Assembly: GCF_001305515.1 (NCBI RefSeq)
Contig: NZ_LJYW01000001.1
Coordinates: forward strand, 1,117,961-1,181,960
Length of the DNA: 64,000 nucleotides
Reading direction: 5' to 3'
From: Prosthecodimorpha hirschii
GTDB taxonomy: Bacteria; Pseudomonadota; Alphaproteobacteria; Rhizobiales; Ancalomicrobiaceae
How positions within the stretch are numbered: position 1 is the first letter of the stretch; each line of letters starts with the position of its first letter. The position numbers and the translations under genes were made by a program. The notes under the pieces were generated by a model. It had not been told where the DNA came from, ran no database searches, and saw only the letters and a list, made by a program, of their open reading frames with translations. Shown here in pieces: positions 29,084-37,963 of the stretch.

Positions 29084-29920
29084 TCAGGCACGTCGGCGCA
29101 GATGCCGCGTCAGGCCGCGCTCGATCAAGTCCCAGACCCGGCGGATGGTCTCCACAAGCAGAAGATAGACGACCGCGGCCCAGAGATAGACCTGCTCGTC
29201 GAAGGTCCGGTTGGCGGCAAGCCGGGTCGCGCCCATCAGGTCGAACACCGTGACCACCGAAGCCACGGCCGATCCCTTGATCATCAGGATCACCTCGTTG
29301 CCATAGGGCCGCAGGGCCGTGACGAAGGCTTGCGGCAGGATGATCTTGACGAAGGCGACCGGCTTGGACAGGCCGAGCGCATGGGCGGCCTCCCATTGGC
29401 CGCGCGGGACCGCCCGGATGGCGCCGGCAAGGATCTCGGCCTGATAGGCCGCCGTGTTCAGCGAGAAGGTCAGCAGCACGCACCAATAGGCTTCCTTGAA
29501 GAAGCCCCACAGGCCGATGCCACGCAAGGTGTCGGAGAACTCGCCGGCGCCGTAATAGACCAGGAAGGTCTGCGCCAGGAGCGGCGTGCCCCGGAAGAAG
29601 TAGACGTAACCGTAGGCGAGGGTCGATGCGAAGCCGCGGTTGCGGAAGCGCGCCAGCGCCAGGGGCAGCGACAGCAGTCCGCCGAGCACGATCGAGATGG
29701 CGACCAATTGCAGCGTGACGCCGAGCCCTTCGGCCAGGCGCGGCCAGTAGCGCACGAAGATGTCGTTGCCGAGCCACGTGCCGATCGCGACCGGCCAGTC
29801 GGACAGGACCAGGCTTGCGATCACCGCCGCCAGCGCCAGCGCGACCAGGTCCCCGGTCCGGGCTTCGCCGAAGAAGCCCGATGCGGTCGGCGGCGCCTCC
29901 GGATGCGGAGTTGTCGTCAC
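29084..29920 (-). CDS. Amino-acid ABC transporter permease (HisM/ArtM type)
   Basis: 278 residues with five to six predicted helices. The permease signature containing the EAA-like loop is EAAHALGLSKPVAFVKIILP. YFFRGTPLLAQTFLVYYGAG and LNTAAYQAEILAGAIRAVP are typical of polar amino-acid permeases. The GTG at 29920 overlaps the stop of the second permease gene (GTGA), so the two are coupled. Together they should form the heterodimeric membrane part of a basic or polar amino-acid importer with the binding protein at 30846. No ATPase gene of the pair is adjacent. Confidence 0.92.
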   Translation of the reverse strand: MTTTPHPEAPPTASGFFGEARTGDLVALALAAVIASLVLSDWPVAIGTWLGNDIFVRYWPRLAEGLGVTLQLVAISIVLGGLLSLPLALARFRNRGFASTLAYGYVYFFRGTPLLAQTFLVYYGAGEFSDTLRGIGLWGFFKEAYWCVLLTFSLNTAAYQAEILAGAIRAVPRGQWEAAHALGLSKPVAFVKIILPQAFVTALRPYGNEVILMIKGSAVASVVTVFDLMGATRLAANRTFDEQVYLWAAVVYLLLVETIRRVWDLIERGLTRHLRRRA

Positions 29921-30648
29921 GCCCCTGCCCTCCGCTCGCCGCGATTGGCCCAGCGCTCGATCCAGCCGATGCCGATCGAAGAGATCATCGCCAGGACAAG
30001 ATAGATCAGGCACGCCACCAGGAAGAAGAAGAAGGGCTCCTTGGTCACGCCGACGGCAATGAAGGTCGAACGCAGAAGATCGGGCAGCGCGATCACGGAG
30101 ACCAGCGAGGTTTCTTTGAGCAGGATCAGCCACAGATTGGCGATGCCGGGCAGCGCGAAGCGCCAGAGCTGCGGCAGGACGACGAGGCGCAGGGTGAGCA
30201 GGCGGCTCAGGCCGAGCGCGCGCGAGGCCTCGATCTGGCCGATCGTGATGCCCTTGAACGCACCGAGGAAGACCTCGCTCGAATAGGCCGAAAAGACCAT
30301 TCCGAGCGCCACCATCCCGGCCACGAAGGCATTGACCTCGATCGGCTCGGGATCCTCGACGAGGAGGGCCTGCACCTCCTGGATCAGCCGCTGGCCGCCG
30401 TAATAGATGATCAGCAGCGTCAGCAGTTCGGGCAGCCCGCGAAACACGGTCGTGTAGAGGTTGCCGAACATCCGGGCGGTCCGGCCTCCGGAATGCTTCG
30501 CCAGGGCGATCAGGAAGCCGAGCAGCAGCCCGAACGGCAGCGTGGCGATCCCGAGCGCGACCGTGATGGCGGTGCCGGCGGCGATCTCGTCGCCCCAGCC
30601 GTTCGGCCCCCAGGCCAGCAGTTGGATAAGGGATTCGATCCGGTCCAA
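29917..30648 (-). CDS. Amino-acid ABC transporter permease (HisQ/ArtQ type)
   Basis: 243 residues with about five predicted helices. The conserved stretches FRGLPELLTLLIIYYGGQRL, AYSSEVFLGAFKGITIGQIE and ASRALGLSRLLTLRLVVLPQ identify an amino-acid permease of the HisQ/GlnP family. It starts at a TTG (30648) with an AGG four bases back in the sequence ACAGGCTGTT, so the start is not certain. It ends overlapping the GTG of the partner permease. The binding protein gene lies upstream, separated by about 200 bases containing a hairpin. Confidence 0.9.
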   Translation of the reverse strand: MDRIESLIQLLAWGPNGWGDEIAAGTAITVALGIATLPFGLLLGFLIALAKHSGGRTARMFGNLYTTVFRGLPELLTLLIIYYGGQRLIQEVQALLVEDPEPIEVNAFVAGMVALGMVFSAYSSEVFLGAFKGITIGQIEASRALGLSRLLTLRLVVLPQLWRFALPGIANLWLILLKETSLVSVIALPDLLRSTFIAVGVTKEPFFFFLVACLIYLVLAMISSIGIGWIERWANRGERRAGA

Positions 30649-30808
30649 AACAGCCTGTCCGACGGGGAAGCGGTTGGGTCGGCAGCATGGCCGGTCGGGC
30701 CGCGCTTGAGACGCGCGCTCCGGCCGGCAAGCCGACGGGACCGAAGCAGCCCGCGTCCCCGGATCATCCGGAGAGGGGCCGCGCCGATGCGGCGGGACGG
30801 ATCACCAA

Positions 30809-30833
30809 CCCCGCCGGACATCGGCCGGCGGGG
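30809..30833 (-). terminator. Hairpin between binding-protein and permease genes
   Basis: Nine-bp stem CCCCGCCGG (30809-30817) with CCGGCGGGG (30825-30833). Read leftwards it follows the binding-protein stop by about 15 bases and lacks a long T-run. It could act as a partial terminator or mRNA stabiliser that keeps binding-protein levels above permease levels. Confidence 0.5.
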
Positions 30834-30845
30834 CCTCGGGTCCGA

Positions 30846-31628
30846 TCAATAGATCGAGAAGGGGAAATACTTCTTGTTGAGCTTCTCGTAGGTACCGTCC
30901 TTGATGATCTCGGCCAGCGCCTTGTTGAACTGCTGCTTGAGGTCCTTGTCCTCCTTGCGCACGGCAATGCCGGCGCCCTCGCCGAAATACTTCACGTCCT
31001 TGATGTCCGGACCGACGAACTGGCAGCACTTGCCCGCGTCGCCCTTCTCCAGCCATTCGTAGAGAACGACCGAATCCGCCAGAACGCCGTCGAGCCGGCC
31101 GGCCGCGAGGTCGGCATTGGCTTCGTCCTGGGTGCCGTAGAGTTTCACGGTGACGCCCTTGGACTTGTACAGATCTTCGAGATAGTTCGCATGGATCGTC
31201 GAAGACTGCGCGCCGACGGTCTTGCCCTTGAGGGCTTCGGGGGTCACCGCCGTAAAGCCGCCGACCTTCTTGGTCGCGAAACGCGCCGGGGTCTGGTAAT
31301 ACTTGTCCGTGAAGTCGACCTGCTTCTTGCGTTCCTCGGTGATCGACATCGAGGCGACGATGGCGTCGTATTTCTTGGCCTTCAGCGCCGGGATGATACC
31401 GTCCCAGTCCTGGGCCATGAACTCGCACTTCGCCTTCATCTTGTCGCAGAGGGCCTTGGCGATGTCGATGTCGAAGCCCTGCAGTTCCTTGTTGGAATCC
31501 TGGAAGTTGAAGGGCGGATAGGCGCCCTCGGTACCGATCCGGATGGTCTTCCATTCCTTGGCGGCAACGGGCATGGCGGCCGTGGCAAGGGCAACCGCCG
31601 CCGCGGCCAATCCGATGACGAAACGCAT
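30846..31628 (-). CDS. Amino-acid ABC transporter substrate-binding protein
   Basis: 260 residues, family 3 periplasmic binding protein. The signal peptide (MRFVIGLAAAAVALATAAMP, cleavage after VAA) is followed by IRIGTEGAYPPFNFQDSN, the signature GFDIDIAKALCDKMKAKCEF, and SMSITEERKKQVDFTDKYYQ. This pattern is close to lysine/arginine/ornithine-binding proteins, so a basic amino acid is the likely ligand. The unusual pair CC in GKCCQFVGP also occurs in that group. GAGGAAG precedes the ATG. It heads the transcript leading to the two permease genes. Confidence 0.92.
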   Translation of the reverse strand: MRFVIGLAAAAVALATAAMPVAAKEWKTIRIGTEGAYPPFNFQDSNKELQGFDIDIAKALCDKMKAKCEFMAQDWDGIIPALKAKKYDAIVASMSITEERKKQVDFTDKYYQTPARFATKKVGGFTAVTPEALKGKTVGAQSSTIHANYLEDLYKSKGVTVKLYGTQDEANADLAAGRLDGVLADSVVLYEWLEKGDAGKCCQFVGPDIKDVKYFGEGAGIAVRKEDKDLKQQFNKALAEIIKDGTYEKLNKKYFPFSIY

Positions 31629-32075
31629 GACGACTTCCTCTTCGTTGGTTTACCCGCTCCGCAAGCACGCCGAGCCGCCACGCGGGGCGCCGGTGCCTGC
31701 ATATTCAAAGTTCACACTGTTTCCGAGCTTTACGCAACGGGGGCCGGCCCAATCCTGGGGATTATTGCGTGCATCCGCCGGGTCGCGCCACGCGCCCGGC
31801 AGCCGGCACGCCAACCGGTAACCATAACGGCACCCCGCCGTTTCTCTTGCCGTTTTCTTTAGAGTTGACCGCCAGGATCGGCGGCATCAGGGGTTGGCCA
31901 TGTCTCAAGTGCGTCATTGTCGCGTCCTTATACTTGTCGGCCGGGACGGCATCATGCCGCCCGCGCCGGCCTGCATCGGTGCGTCCGAAAGGGCGCCGAC
32001 GCCGTCCCTGGCGCCTTGGATATCCGGCCGCCGTCCGAATACCGGCCACCGTCGCCCGAGCGGACCGGCCGCACG
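31629..32075. other. Divergent intergenic region, no gene seen
   Basis: 447 bases between the divergent amino-acid binding-protein and GGDEF-EAL genes. It holds both promoters. TATACT at about 31928-31933 is a possible -10, without a good -35. No repeat or RNA gene recognised. Confidence 0.35.
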
Positions 32076-34592
32076 ATGACCGACCAGGCCTTGCCCAACC
32101 GGAATCCCAGTCGATTTGGACGGGCCGCGATGCGCGTCGGGGTCGCGCCGCCGCGACCGACGAAGGCGCCGGAACCGGGCAGACCCGCCTTCCGGTCCTA
32201 TCGGACCAAGTTTCTCTTGACGGTCGTTCCGACGATCGTGGTGCTCAATCTGCTGATCAGCATCATCTTCGGCTATGCGGCCTACGACATGGTCAAGCAG
32301 GAGGTGCACCAGAAGCATTGGGCGAGTATCCGCGGCTTCGCGTCGGCCCTGTCGGATACGCTCTGGCACTATCGCTACGATCAGGCGCGCCTGATCGTCG
32401 AGGGCATGTTCGGCAACAACGAGGTCATCATCGTCCGGGTCCTCGACGAGACCGGCCGTTCGATCATCGAATCCGGCCAGGCGGGACCGGACATGAGCCG
32501 CCTGTCGACCCCGATCCACTATACCGACGGCAACCGGTCGACCCGCGTCGGCGTCCTCGAGGTCGGCTATTCGAATGTCACGCTGTCGCAGCGGCTGCTG
32601 CAGAGCGTCGCCCACGCGATGCTGCACACGTCGCTGTCCAGCCTGGCGCTGATCTTCCTGATGCTGACGATCAATCGCCGGCTGATCGCCGAGCCCCTGT
32701 CCCGGGTCACCGCCGCCATCCGGTCGAGCCAGGCGGACACGTTGCGCCAGCGGGTCGACTGGGACTCCAACGACGAACTCGGCGAACTGGTCGAAACCTT
32801 CAACGAGATGCAGGCGCGCCTCGACGAGGGCGAGCGGCGGCGGCGGCAGTTCAACGAGCGTCTCGAGCGGCTGTACAACCGCACGCCGGCCATGCTGCAT
32901 TCCGTCGACCGCGAAGGCACGCTGCTGCATGTCTCCGACCATTGGCTGGTCGCGACCGGCTACAAGCGCCAGGACGTGATCGGCCGGAAGCTCGCGACCT
33001 TCCTCACGCCGGACAGCGCCGCGGTCTACATGAACGAAACCCTGCCGCAGTTCCTGGCGCGCGGGGTCACGCCCGAAACGCCGCTGCGGCTCGTCAAATA
33101 TGACGGCTCGACGCTCGATGTCGTGCTGGCCGAAACGGCCGATCTCCGCCTCGGCGGCAAGTTCCCGATCAGTCTCTCGGTGATGTCCGACGTCTCGCGC
33201 ACCAAGTCGGTCGAACGCGAGATGGTCCGCCTCGCGCTGACCGATCCCGTGACGGGCCTCACCAACCGGCGCGGCTTCGTCGAAGGGCTGGAGGCGGAGG
33301 TGACGCGGCTCTGCCGGCAGAATGGCCGCGGCGTCGCGCTGGTCATGGATCTCGACCGCTTCAAGCGCGTCAACGACGCCTATGGGCACGCGGCCGGCGA
33401 CCAGTTGCTGATCGCCTTCGCCCGCCGGCTTGCCGAAGCCGGTCTCGGCGGCGCGATGGCCGGGCGGCTCGGCGGCGACGAATTCGCCATGTTCATCCCC
33501 GGCCTCGACGGTCCGGAGGGCGTCACCTTCGCCCGGCGCCTGCTGGAGCAGTTGCGCAAGCCGACCGATGTCGGGCCGGCGGTGATCGAATCCTCCGCCA
33601 GCATCGGTGTCGCCTGCTTCCCGGCCGACGGACTGAGCGGCCAGGACCTGCTGCTCGCCGCCGACCTCGCCCTCTATCGTGCCAAGGAAACCGGGCGCAA
33701 CCGGGTCGAGCGCTTCGAACGCCGGCTGGCCGAGGCCCTGCTGGTGCGACAGACCCAGGAACAGGACGTCCGCTCCGGCCTCGCCAAGGGCTGGTTCGAA
33801 TTGACCATCCAGCCGATCGTGCGCCTGGCGACCGGCCGGATGGTCGGCGGCGAGGCGCTGCTCAGGCTGCACCATCCGACCCGGGGACTGGTCATGCCGG
33901 CCGAGTTCATCCCGGTGGCCGAGGAAACCGGGCTGATCGAGGAACTCGGCCGGCTGGTCCTCCGCGAGGCCGCTCGGATCATTCCGGCCCTGGTGGCCGC
34001 GGCGCGCAATCCAGACTTCTTCGTCTCCGTCAACCTGTCGGGCGGACAGGTCAACCGCGACCTGCCGAACCTGCTCTCCGAACTGCTCGAAACCGGCCTG
34101 CCCGGCCCTTCGAACCTCGTACTGGAGATCATGGAGACGGCGCTGTTGGAAGATGCCGACGAGGTCAACGAGATCCTGTCCGAGATCTCCCGCCTCGGCA
34201 TCCGCTTCGCCCTGGACGATTTCGGAACCGGCTATTCGTCGCTCAACTATGTCGACCGCTTCCCCGTCAGCATGATCAAGGTCGACCGCTCCTTCACCCG
34301 CTCGATCGGCCAGGACGGCGAACAGAATCGCCGCACGCGCGCCCTGATGCGCACGACCGTCACGCTGGGTCGGGAACTGGGGCTGCCGATCGTCGCCGAA
34401 GGGATCGAACGGGTCGAAGAGCGCGACCGCATGCTCGAACTCGGCGTCGATCTCGGCCAGGGCTACCTGTTCGCGAGGCCGATGCCGGCGCGCGACTTCC
34501 TGGAACTGCTCGCCGCCAGCGCCGGATACCGGACGAACGATCCGGACCGCTCCGCGCCGCCGGATCCGGACATCGAAGTGCTGAGCGCCTGA
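32076..34592 (+). CDS. Membrane-bound GGDEF-EAL protein (cyclic di-GMP turnover)
   Basis: 838 residues: two membrane helices near 46-70 and 185-205 enclose a periplasmic sensor of about 110 residues; a HAMP linker, a PAS-like domain (about 270-385), GGDEF, and EAL follow. The synthase motif GGDEF is at residues 466-470 and the phosphodiesterase motif EAL at 593-595. Other EAL residues are present (NLSGG, EIMET, DDFGTGYSS, AEGIE), so both activities are possible; a RxxD product-inhibition site is not obvious. By family it makes or degrades c-di-GMP in response to a periplasmic signal. The ATG lacks a clear ribosome site and could be earlier or later. Confidence 0.93.
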   Translation: MTDQALPNRNPSRFGRAAMRVGVAPPRPTKAPEPGRPAFRSYRTKFLLTVVPTIVVLNLLISIIFGYAAYDMVKQEVHQKHWASIRGFASALSDTLWHYRYDQARLIVEGMFGNNEVIIVRVLDETGRSIIESGQAGPDMSRLSTPIHYTDGNRSTRVGVLEVGYSNVTLSQRLLQSVAHAMLHTSLSSLALIFLMLTINRRLIAEPLSRVTAAIRSSQADTLRQRVDWDSNDELGELVETFNEMQARLDEGERRRRQFNERLERLYNRTPAMLHSVDREGTLLHVSDHWLVATGYKRQDVIGRKLATFLTPDSAAVYMNETLPQFLARGVTPETPLRLVKYDGSTLDVVLAETADLRLGGKFPISLSVMSDVSRTKSVEREMVRLALTDPVTGLTNRRGFVEGLEAEVTRLCRQNGRGVALVMDLDRFKRVNDAYGHAAGDQLLIAFARRLAEAGLGGAMAGRLGGDEFAMFIPGLDGPEGVTFARRLLEQLRKPTDVGPAVIESSASIGVACFPADGLSGQDLLLAADLALYRAKETGRNRVERFERRLAEALLVRQTQEQDVRSGLAKGWFELTIQPIVRLATGRMVGGEALLRLHHPTRGLVMPAEFIPVAEETGLIEELGRLVLREAARIIPALVAAARNPDFFVSVNLSGGQVNRDLPNLLSELLETGLPGPSNLVLEIMETALLEDADEVNEILSEISRLGIRFALDDFGTGYSSLNYVDRFPVSMIKVDRSFTRSIGQDGEQNRRTRALMRTTVTLGRELGLPIVAEGIERVEERDRMLELGVDLGQGYLFARPMPARDFLELLAASAGYRTNDPDRSAPPDPDIEVLSA

Positions 34593-34630
34593 CGCGTCCG
34601 GGACGACCAGGCGATCGGCAGACGACCGGT

Positions 34631-34720
34631 TGTTCGACCGGCAATCGGTGCTCGACCGGCAACCGGTGCTCGACCGGCAACCGGTGTCTAACCGGCAACC
34701 GGTTTTCAACCAGCAATCGG
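34631..34720. repeat. Five tandem 18-bp repeats
   Basis: Units start at 34631, 34649, 34667, 34685 and 34703; the consensus is TGCTCGACCGGCAACCGG, and the central two units are identical. The array fills the gap between the convergent GGDEF-EAL and Lrp genes, ending two bases before the Lrp stop codon. In the Lrp frame past the stop it would encode repeats of RLPVEH. Confidence 0.9.
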
Positions 34721-34722
34721 GC

Positions 34723-35214
34723 TCAGGCCTTCTCGGCCACGACCTTCTCGGTCGCCACGAACTGGAGCGGCAGTGCCGTCGTATATTTGATCTGCTCCAT
34801 GGCGAACGTGGTCGACACATCCGCGATCTCGATGCGGGCGATCAGCTTCTTGTAGAAGACGTCATAGGCCTCGATGTCGGGGACGACCACGCGCAGGAGA
34901 TAGTCCACCTGCCCGGCCATGCGGTAGAACTCGACCACCTCCGGCATCTGGCTGACGATGTCGGCAAAGCGCTTCAGCCAATCCTCGGAATGCTGGTTGG
35001 TCGTGATCGCCACGAAGGCCGTCACCTTGGCGTTGACCTGGCGCGGGTCGAGCACGGCGACGCGCCGCTGCACCACGCCGTCCTCCTCGAGCTTCTGGAT
35101 GCGCCGCCAGCAGGGCGTCGTCGAAAGACCGACCCGACGTCCGATCTCGGCGACCGGGACCGTGCAGTCCTCCTGCAGGATCTGGAGAATCTTGCGGTCG
35201 ATGCGATCAATCAT
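34723..35214 (-). CDS. Lrp/AsnC family transcriptional regulator
   Basis: 163 residues. N-terminal helix-turn-helix (DRIDRKILQILQEDCTVPVA, then EIGRRVGLSTTPCWRRIQKL) and a C-terminal RAM/AsnC ligand-binding domain (VTAFVAITTNQHSEDWLKRF, then VVEFYRMAGQVDYLLRVVVP). It resembles the Lrp subgroup that regulates amino-acid catabolism; autoregulation and octameric assembly are common in the family. GGGGG precedes the ATG at 35214 by five bases. The target is unknown; no amino-acid dehydrogenase gene is adjacent. Confidence 0.93.
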   Translation of the reverse strand: MIDRIDRKILQILQEDCTVPVAEIGRRVGLSTTPCWRRIQKLEEDGVVQRRVAVLDPRQVNAKVTAFVAITTNQHSEDWLKRFADIVSQMPEVVEFYRMAGQVDYLLRVVVPDIEAYDVFYKKLIARIEIADVSTTFAMEQIKYTTALPLQFVATEKVVAEKA

Positions 35215-35320
35215 GCGAACCCCCTGATGCGCGCATGCGATGAGTACCACATTCCCCATTTCAATGAAAGCAGACCCAAGGATTGCTCGCGTTGCGATCG
35301 ATGTCCCGATCGTTGGAATT

Positions 35321-35959
35321 TCATTCTATCGAAGCGGTCAGGCGCGCGATCTCGGCACGCAGCACCGGCAGCAATTCGGTGCCGAACCAGGGATTCCGTT
35401 TCAGCCAGCCGGTGTTGCGCCAGGACGGATGCGGCAGCGGCAGGATGCGCGGCCCGGCGGTGCCGGCCATGATCTCCCGCCAGCGCGCCACCGTTTCGGT
35501 CATGCCGACAGGCTTCAGCCCGCCGAGATGCCAGACCTGCGCATATTGGCCGACCGCCAGCACGAGTTCGACCGCCGGCATGGCGGCCATGGCGCGGGCG
35601 CGCCAGGCCCGCGCGCATTCGCGGCGCGGCGGCAGATCGCCCCCGGCGGCATCCTGGCCGGGGAAGCAGAATCCCATCGGCAGGAAGGCGATCCGGCGCG
35701 TGTCGTAGAAGAGATCGCGGCCGATCCCCATCCAGTCCCTGAGCCGGTCGCCGGAGGCGTCATCGAAAGGCAAGCCGGACGCATGCACTTTCGTGCCCGG
35801 CGCCTGGCCGGCAACGAGAATCCGCGCCGTCGCCGACAGATGGGCGACCGGCCGGGGTTCGTGCGGCAGGGGGCTTCCGGTCGGCGCATCGCGACAGATG
35901 CGACAGGTCCGGATGGCCAGATCGAGTTCGGCAATCGGATCGGGAGAGGTCGCGGACAT
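35321..35959 (-). CDS. Uracil-DNA glycosylase superfamily protein
   Basis: 212 residues. Motif 1 appears as LVAGQAPGTKVHASGLPF and motif 2 as LPLPHPSWRNTGWLKRNPWF, with a CRICRD cysteine pair near residue 20. These are superfamily features; the protein does not fit families 1-5 exactly and belongs to a bacterial group annotated as UDG-like, whose base specificity is not established. Four cysteines that ligate the cluster in families 4 and 5 are not all seen. It stands alone, divergent from the histidine kinase gene, facing the Lrp gene. Confidence 0.8.
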   Translation of the reverse strand: MSATSPDPIAELDLAIRTCRICRDAPTGSPLPHEPRPVAHLSATARILVAGQAPGTKVHASGLPFDDASGDRLRDWMGIGRDLFYDTRRIAFLPMGFCFPGQDAAGGDLPPRRECARAWRARAMAAMPAVELVLAVGQYAQVWHLGGLKPVGMTETVARWREIMAGTAGPRILPLPHPSWRNTGWLKRNPWFGTELLPVLRAEIARLTASIE

Positions 35960-36280
35960 GGATAAGGGTCGGTCTCCGGGAGCCGGGTCGTCTCAGTCGG
36001 ATCGACGCGGCGCGTTCACGCCAAGCCGGGGCAAGGTCTCGCCCTGGCCGCCCGCGCCGTCCCGCGGCTTCGCACCCGGCGGATCGGCGGCCCGTCGGAA
36101 AGACCGGACGGTCGCCCACCGACGCCGGCATGCCCTCAACGTCAGATGGCCGGTCGCGGCCGGCACCGCCAGGCCCGGGAGGGTCCGGACGGAGGGATCG
36201 TTAACCTTTTCCCTGAGGCCGATCTTAAACATTCTGAATCACAGTCCGAAAGCCGAAGGGGACGCGGGAACCAATACCGA

Positions 36281-37882
36281 ATGAGCGACGGCGTGGCGCT
36301 GCCGAATGCCGACAAGACGACCCAGAACGCCCGTCGTGCGGAACGGCGGCGGCAGGTTTCGCGCACCGTCCGCGATCTGCGCGACCAGCTCAGCGCGGCG
36401 CGCGGGCTGAAGCCGGCCTTCGACAACGAACTCCTGCTCGATCACGCCCGGGCGCGGCTTTCGACCGCCTATGCGCCGCCGCTCCTGATCGGACTGGCCG
36501 CCTCGGCCGGCCTGCTCTGGACGGACCGGATGCTGCTCGCCTGCTGGGTGGCGATCGCGCTTGCGGTGCATTTCACGTCGATCGTCTTCTGCCGGCGGCT
36601 TCTGGCCATCGAGAGCCGCTCGATCTTCATCGCCGGCTGGAAACGCCGCTTCTTCATCCTCGACGGCGTGATGTCCTTCGCCTGGGCGCTGCTGTTCGTG
36701 CTGCCGTCGCAGGCGACCGCGGCGACCGACGTGTTCCAGTTCTCGACCATGCTGATCGTGGTCGCGATCTCCTCGACGCTGGCCTCGCATCTGCCGGCCT
36801 CGATCCTGGCGGCGACCATCCCGGTCACGACGATCACGGCCGCCATCTTCGCCTACCGGGCGTTCAACTCCGGCCCGCAGGCGATCTCCTATCTGGCCGT
36901 GCTGGCCGGCATGACGCTGGCCTGCGAGGTCTTCTTCGCCAGTCTCGGGTTCCGCTTCCACCGTGCCGCGCTGGCCGAGATCGAGGCGCGGGCGGAGAAG
37001 GATTCGCTCATCGCCGAACTGGAGCAGGCCAAGGCGATCTCCGACGAGTCGCGCCGCAAGGCCGAGGAGGCGAACCTCGCCAAGAGCCGGTTCCTGGCCA
37101 CGATGAGCCACGAACTGCGCACGCCGCTCAATGCCATCCTAGGCTTCTCGGAGGTGATCCAGCAGGAGCTGCTCGGCCCCCTCGAGAACCAGACCTACAA
37201 GGGCTACATCACCGACATCCACGATTCCGGCCGGCATCTGCTCAACCTGATCAACGAGATCCTGGACATCAGCCGGATCGAGGCGGGCCGCTACACGCTA
37301 AACGAAGAAGCCGTCACGCTGCCCTACGTGGTCGAGGACTGCGTCCACATGATGAATCTTCGGGCGCGCAACAAGGGCCTGACCATCATCGAGGAATACG
37401 AGGACAAGCTGCCCAAGGTCTGGGCCGACGAACGGGCGCTGCGCCAGATCATCCTCAACTTGCTGTCCAACGCGGTCAAATTCACCCCGACCAACGGCGA
37501 GATCGCCGTCAGGGTTGGCTGGACCGCCGGCGGCGGACAGTATGTCTCGATCAAGGATACCGGCCCCGGCATCCCGGAGAACGAGTTGCCGGTCGTGCTG
37601 TCGGCCTTCGGGCAGGGCTCGATCGCGATCAAGTCGGCCGAACAGGGTACCGGCCTCGGCCTCAACATCGTGCAGGCCCTGGTCATGATGCATGGCGGAA
37701 CCTTCGACATCAAATCGAAGCTGCGCGAAGGCACCGAGGTGACCTTCACGGTGCCGAATTCCCGCGTCATGGAAATCATGCCGGCCGTGCGCGACCGCCC
37801 GAAGCGCGCCGCCGGCATGGGCACGCCGGTTGCCAACGGCTCCACGCTCGACATGCTCCGCCGCCAGTCGGCGCGGCGCTGA
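36281..37882 (+). CDS. Membrane sensor histidine kinase (DivJ/PleC/PdhS-like)
   Basis: 533 residues. Six or so predicted helices in residues 60-230 form a membrane sensor without a large periplasmic domain; a coiled coil (KDSLIAELEQAKAISDESRR) leads to the kinase core. The phosphoacceptor is His277 (MSHELRTPLNAILGF). The N box NLLSNAVKFT, G1 DTGPGIP and G2 GTGLGLNI are complete. The DHp sequence, with GPLENQTYKGYITDIHDSGR, is of the kind seen in alphaproteobacterial kinases that control the cell-cycle regulator DivK, so such a role is possible. No response regulator gene is adjacent. Confidence 0.92.
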   Translation: MSDGVALPNADKTTQNARRAERRRQVSRTVRDLRDQLSAARGLKPAFDNELLLDHARARLSTAYAPPLLIGLAASAGLLWTDRMLLACWVAIALAVHFTSIVFCRRLLAIESRSIFIAGWKRRFFILDGVMSFAWALLFVLPSQATAATDVFQFSTMLIVVAISSTLASHLPASILAATIPVTTITAAIFAYRAFNSGPQAISYLAVLAGMTLACEVFFASLGFRFHRAALAEIEARAEKDSLIAELEQAKAISDESRRKAEEANLAKSRFLATMSHELRTPLNAILGFSEVIQQELLGPLENQTYKGYITDIHDSGRHLLNLINEILDISRIEAGRYTLNEEAVTLPYVVEDCVHMMNLRARNKGLTIIEEYEDKLPKVWADERALRQIILNLLSNAVKFTPTNGEIAVRVGWTAGGGQYVSIKDTGPGIPENELPVVLSAFGQGSIAIKSAEQGTGLGLNIVQALVMMHGGTFDIKSKLREGTEVTFTVPNSRVMEIMPAVRDRPKRAAGMGTPVANGSTLDMLRRQSARR

Positions 37883-37963
37883 CCGGTCGGGCGCGTCCGG
37901 CCGGCTCGCCTTGCCGCCGCCGGCCGTCCGCCCCGAAGGGGCCGTCGGCCTTGAGCGTCGTCG

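Noticed and set aside
34360-34716. Minus-strand frame with RLPVEH repeats as a separate gene
   Set aside because: It starts inside the 18-bp array and then runs antisense to the EAL domain; it has no ribosome site.
31914-34820. 968-residue minus-strand open frame opposite the GGDEF-EAL gene
   Set aside because: It is the antisense of a gene with intact catalytic motifs and simply reflects high GC and few stop codons. The same holds for minus frames opposite phaC, the chemoreceptors and other genes.
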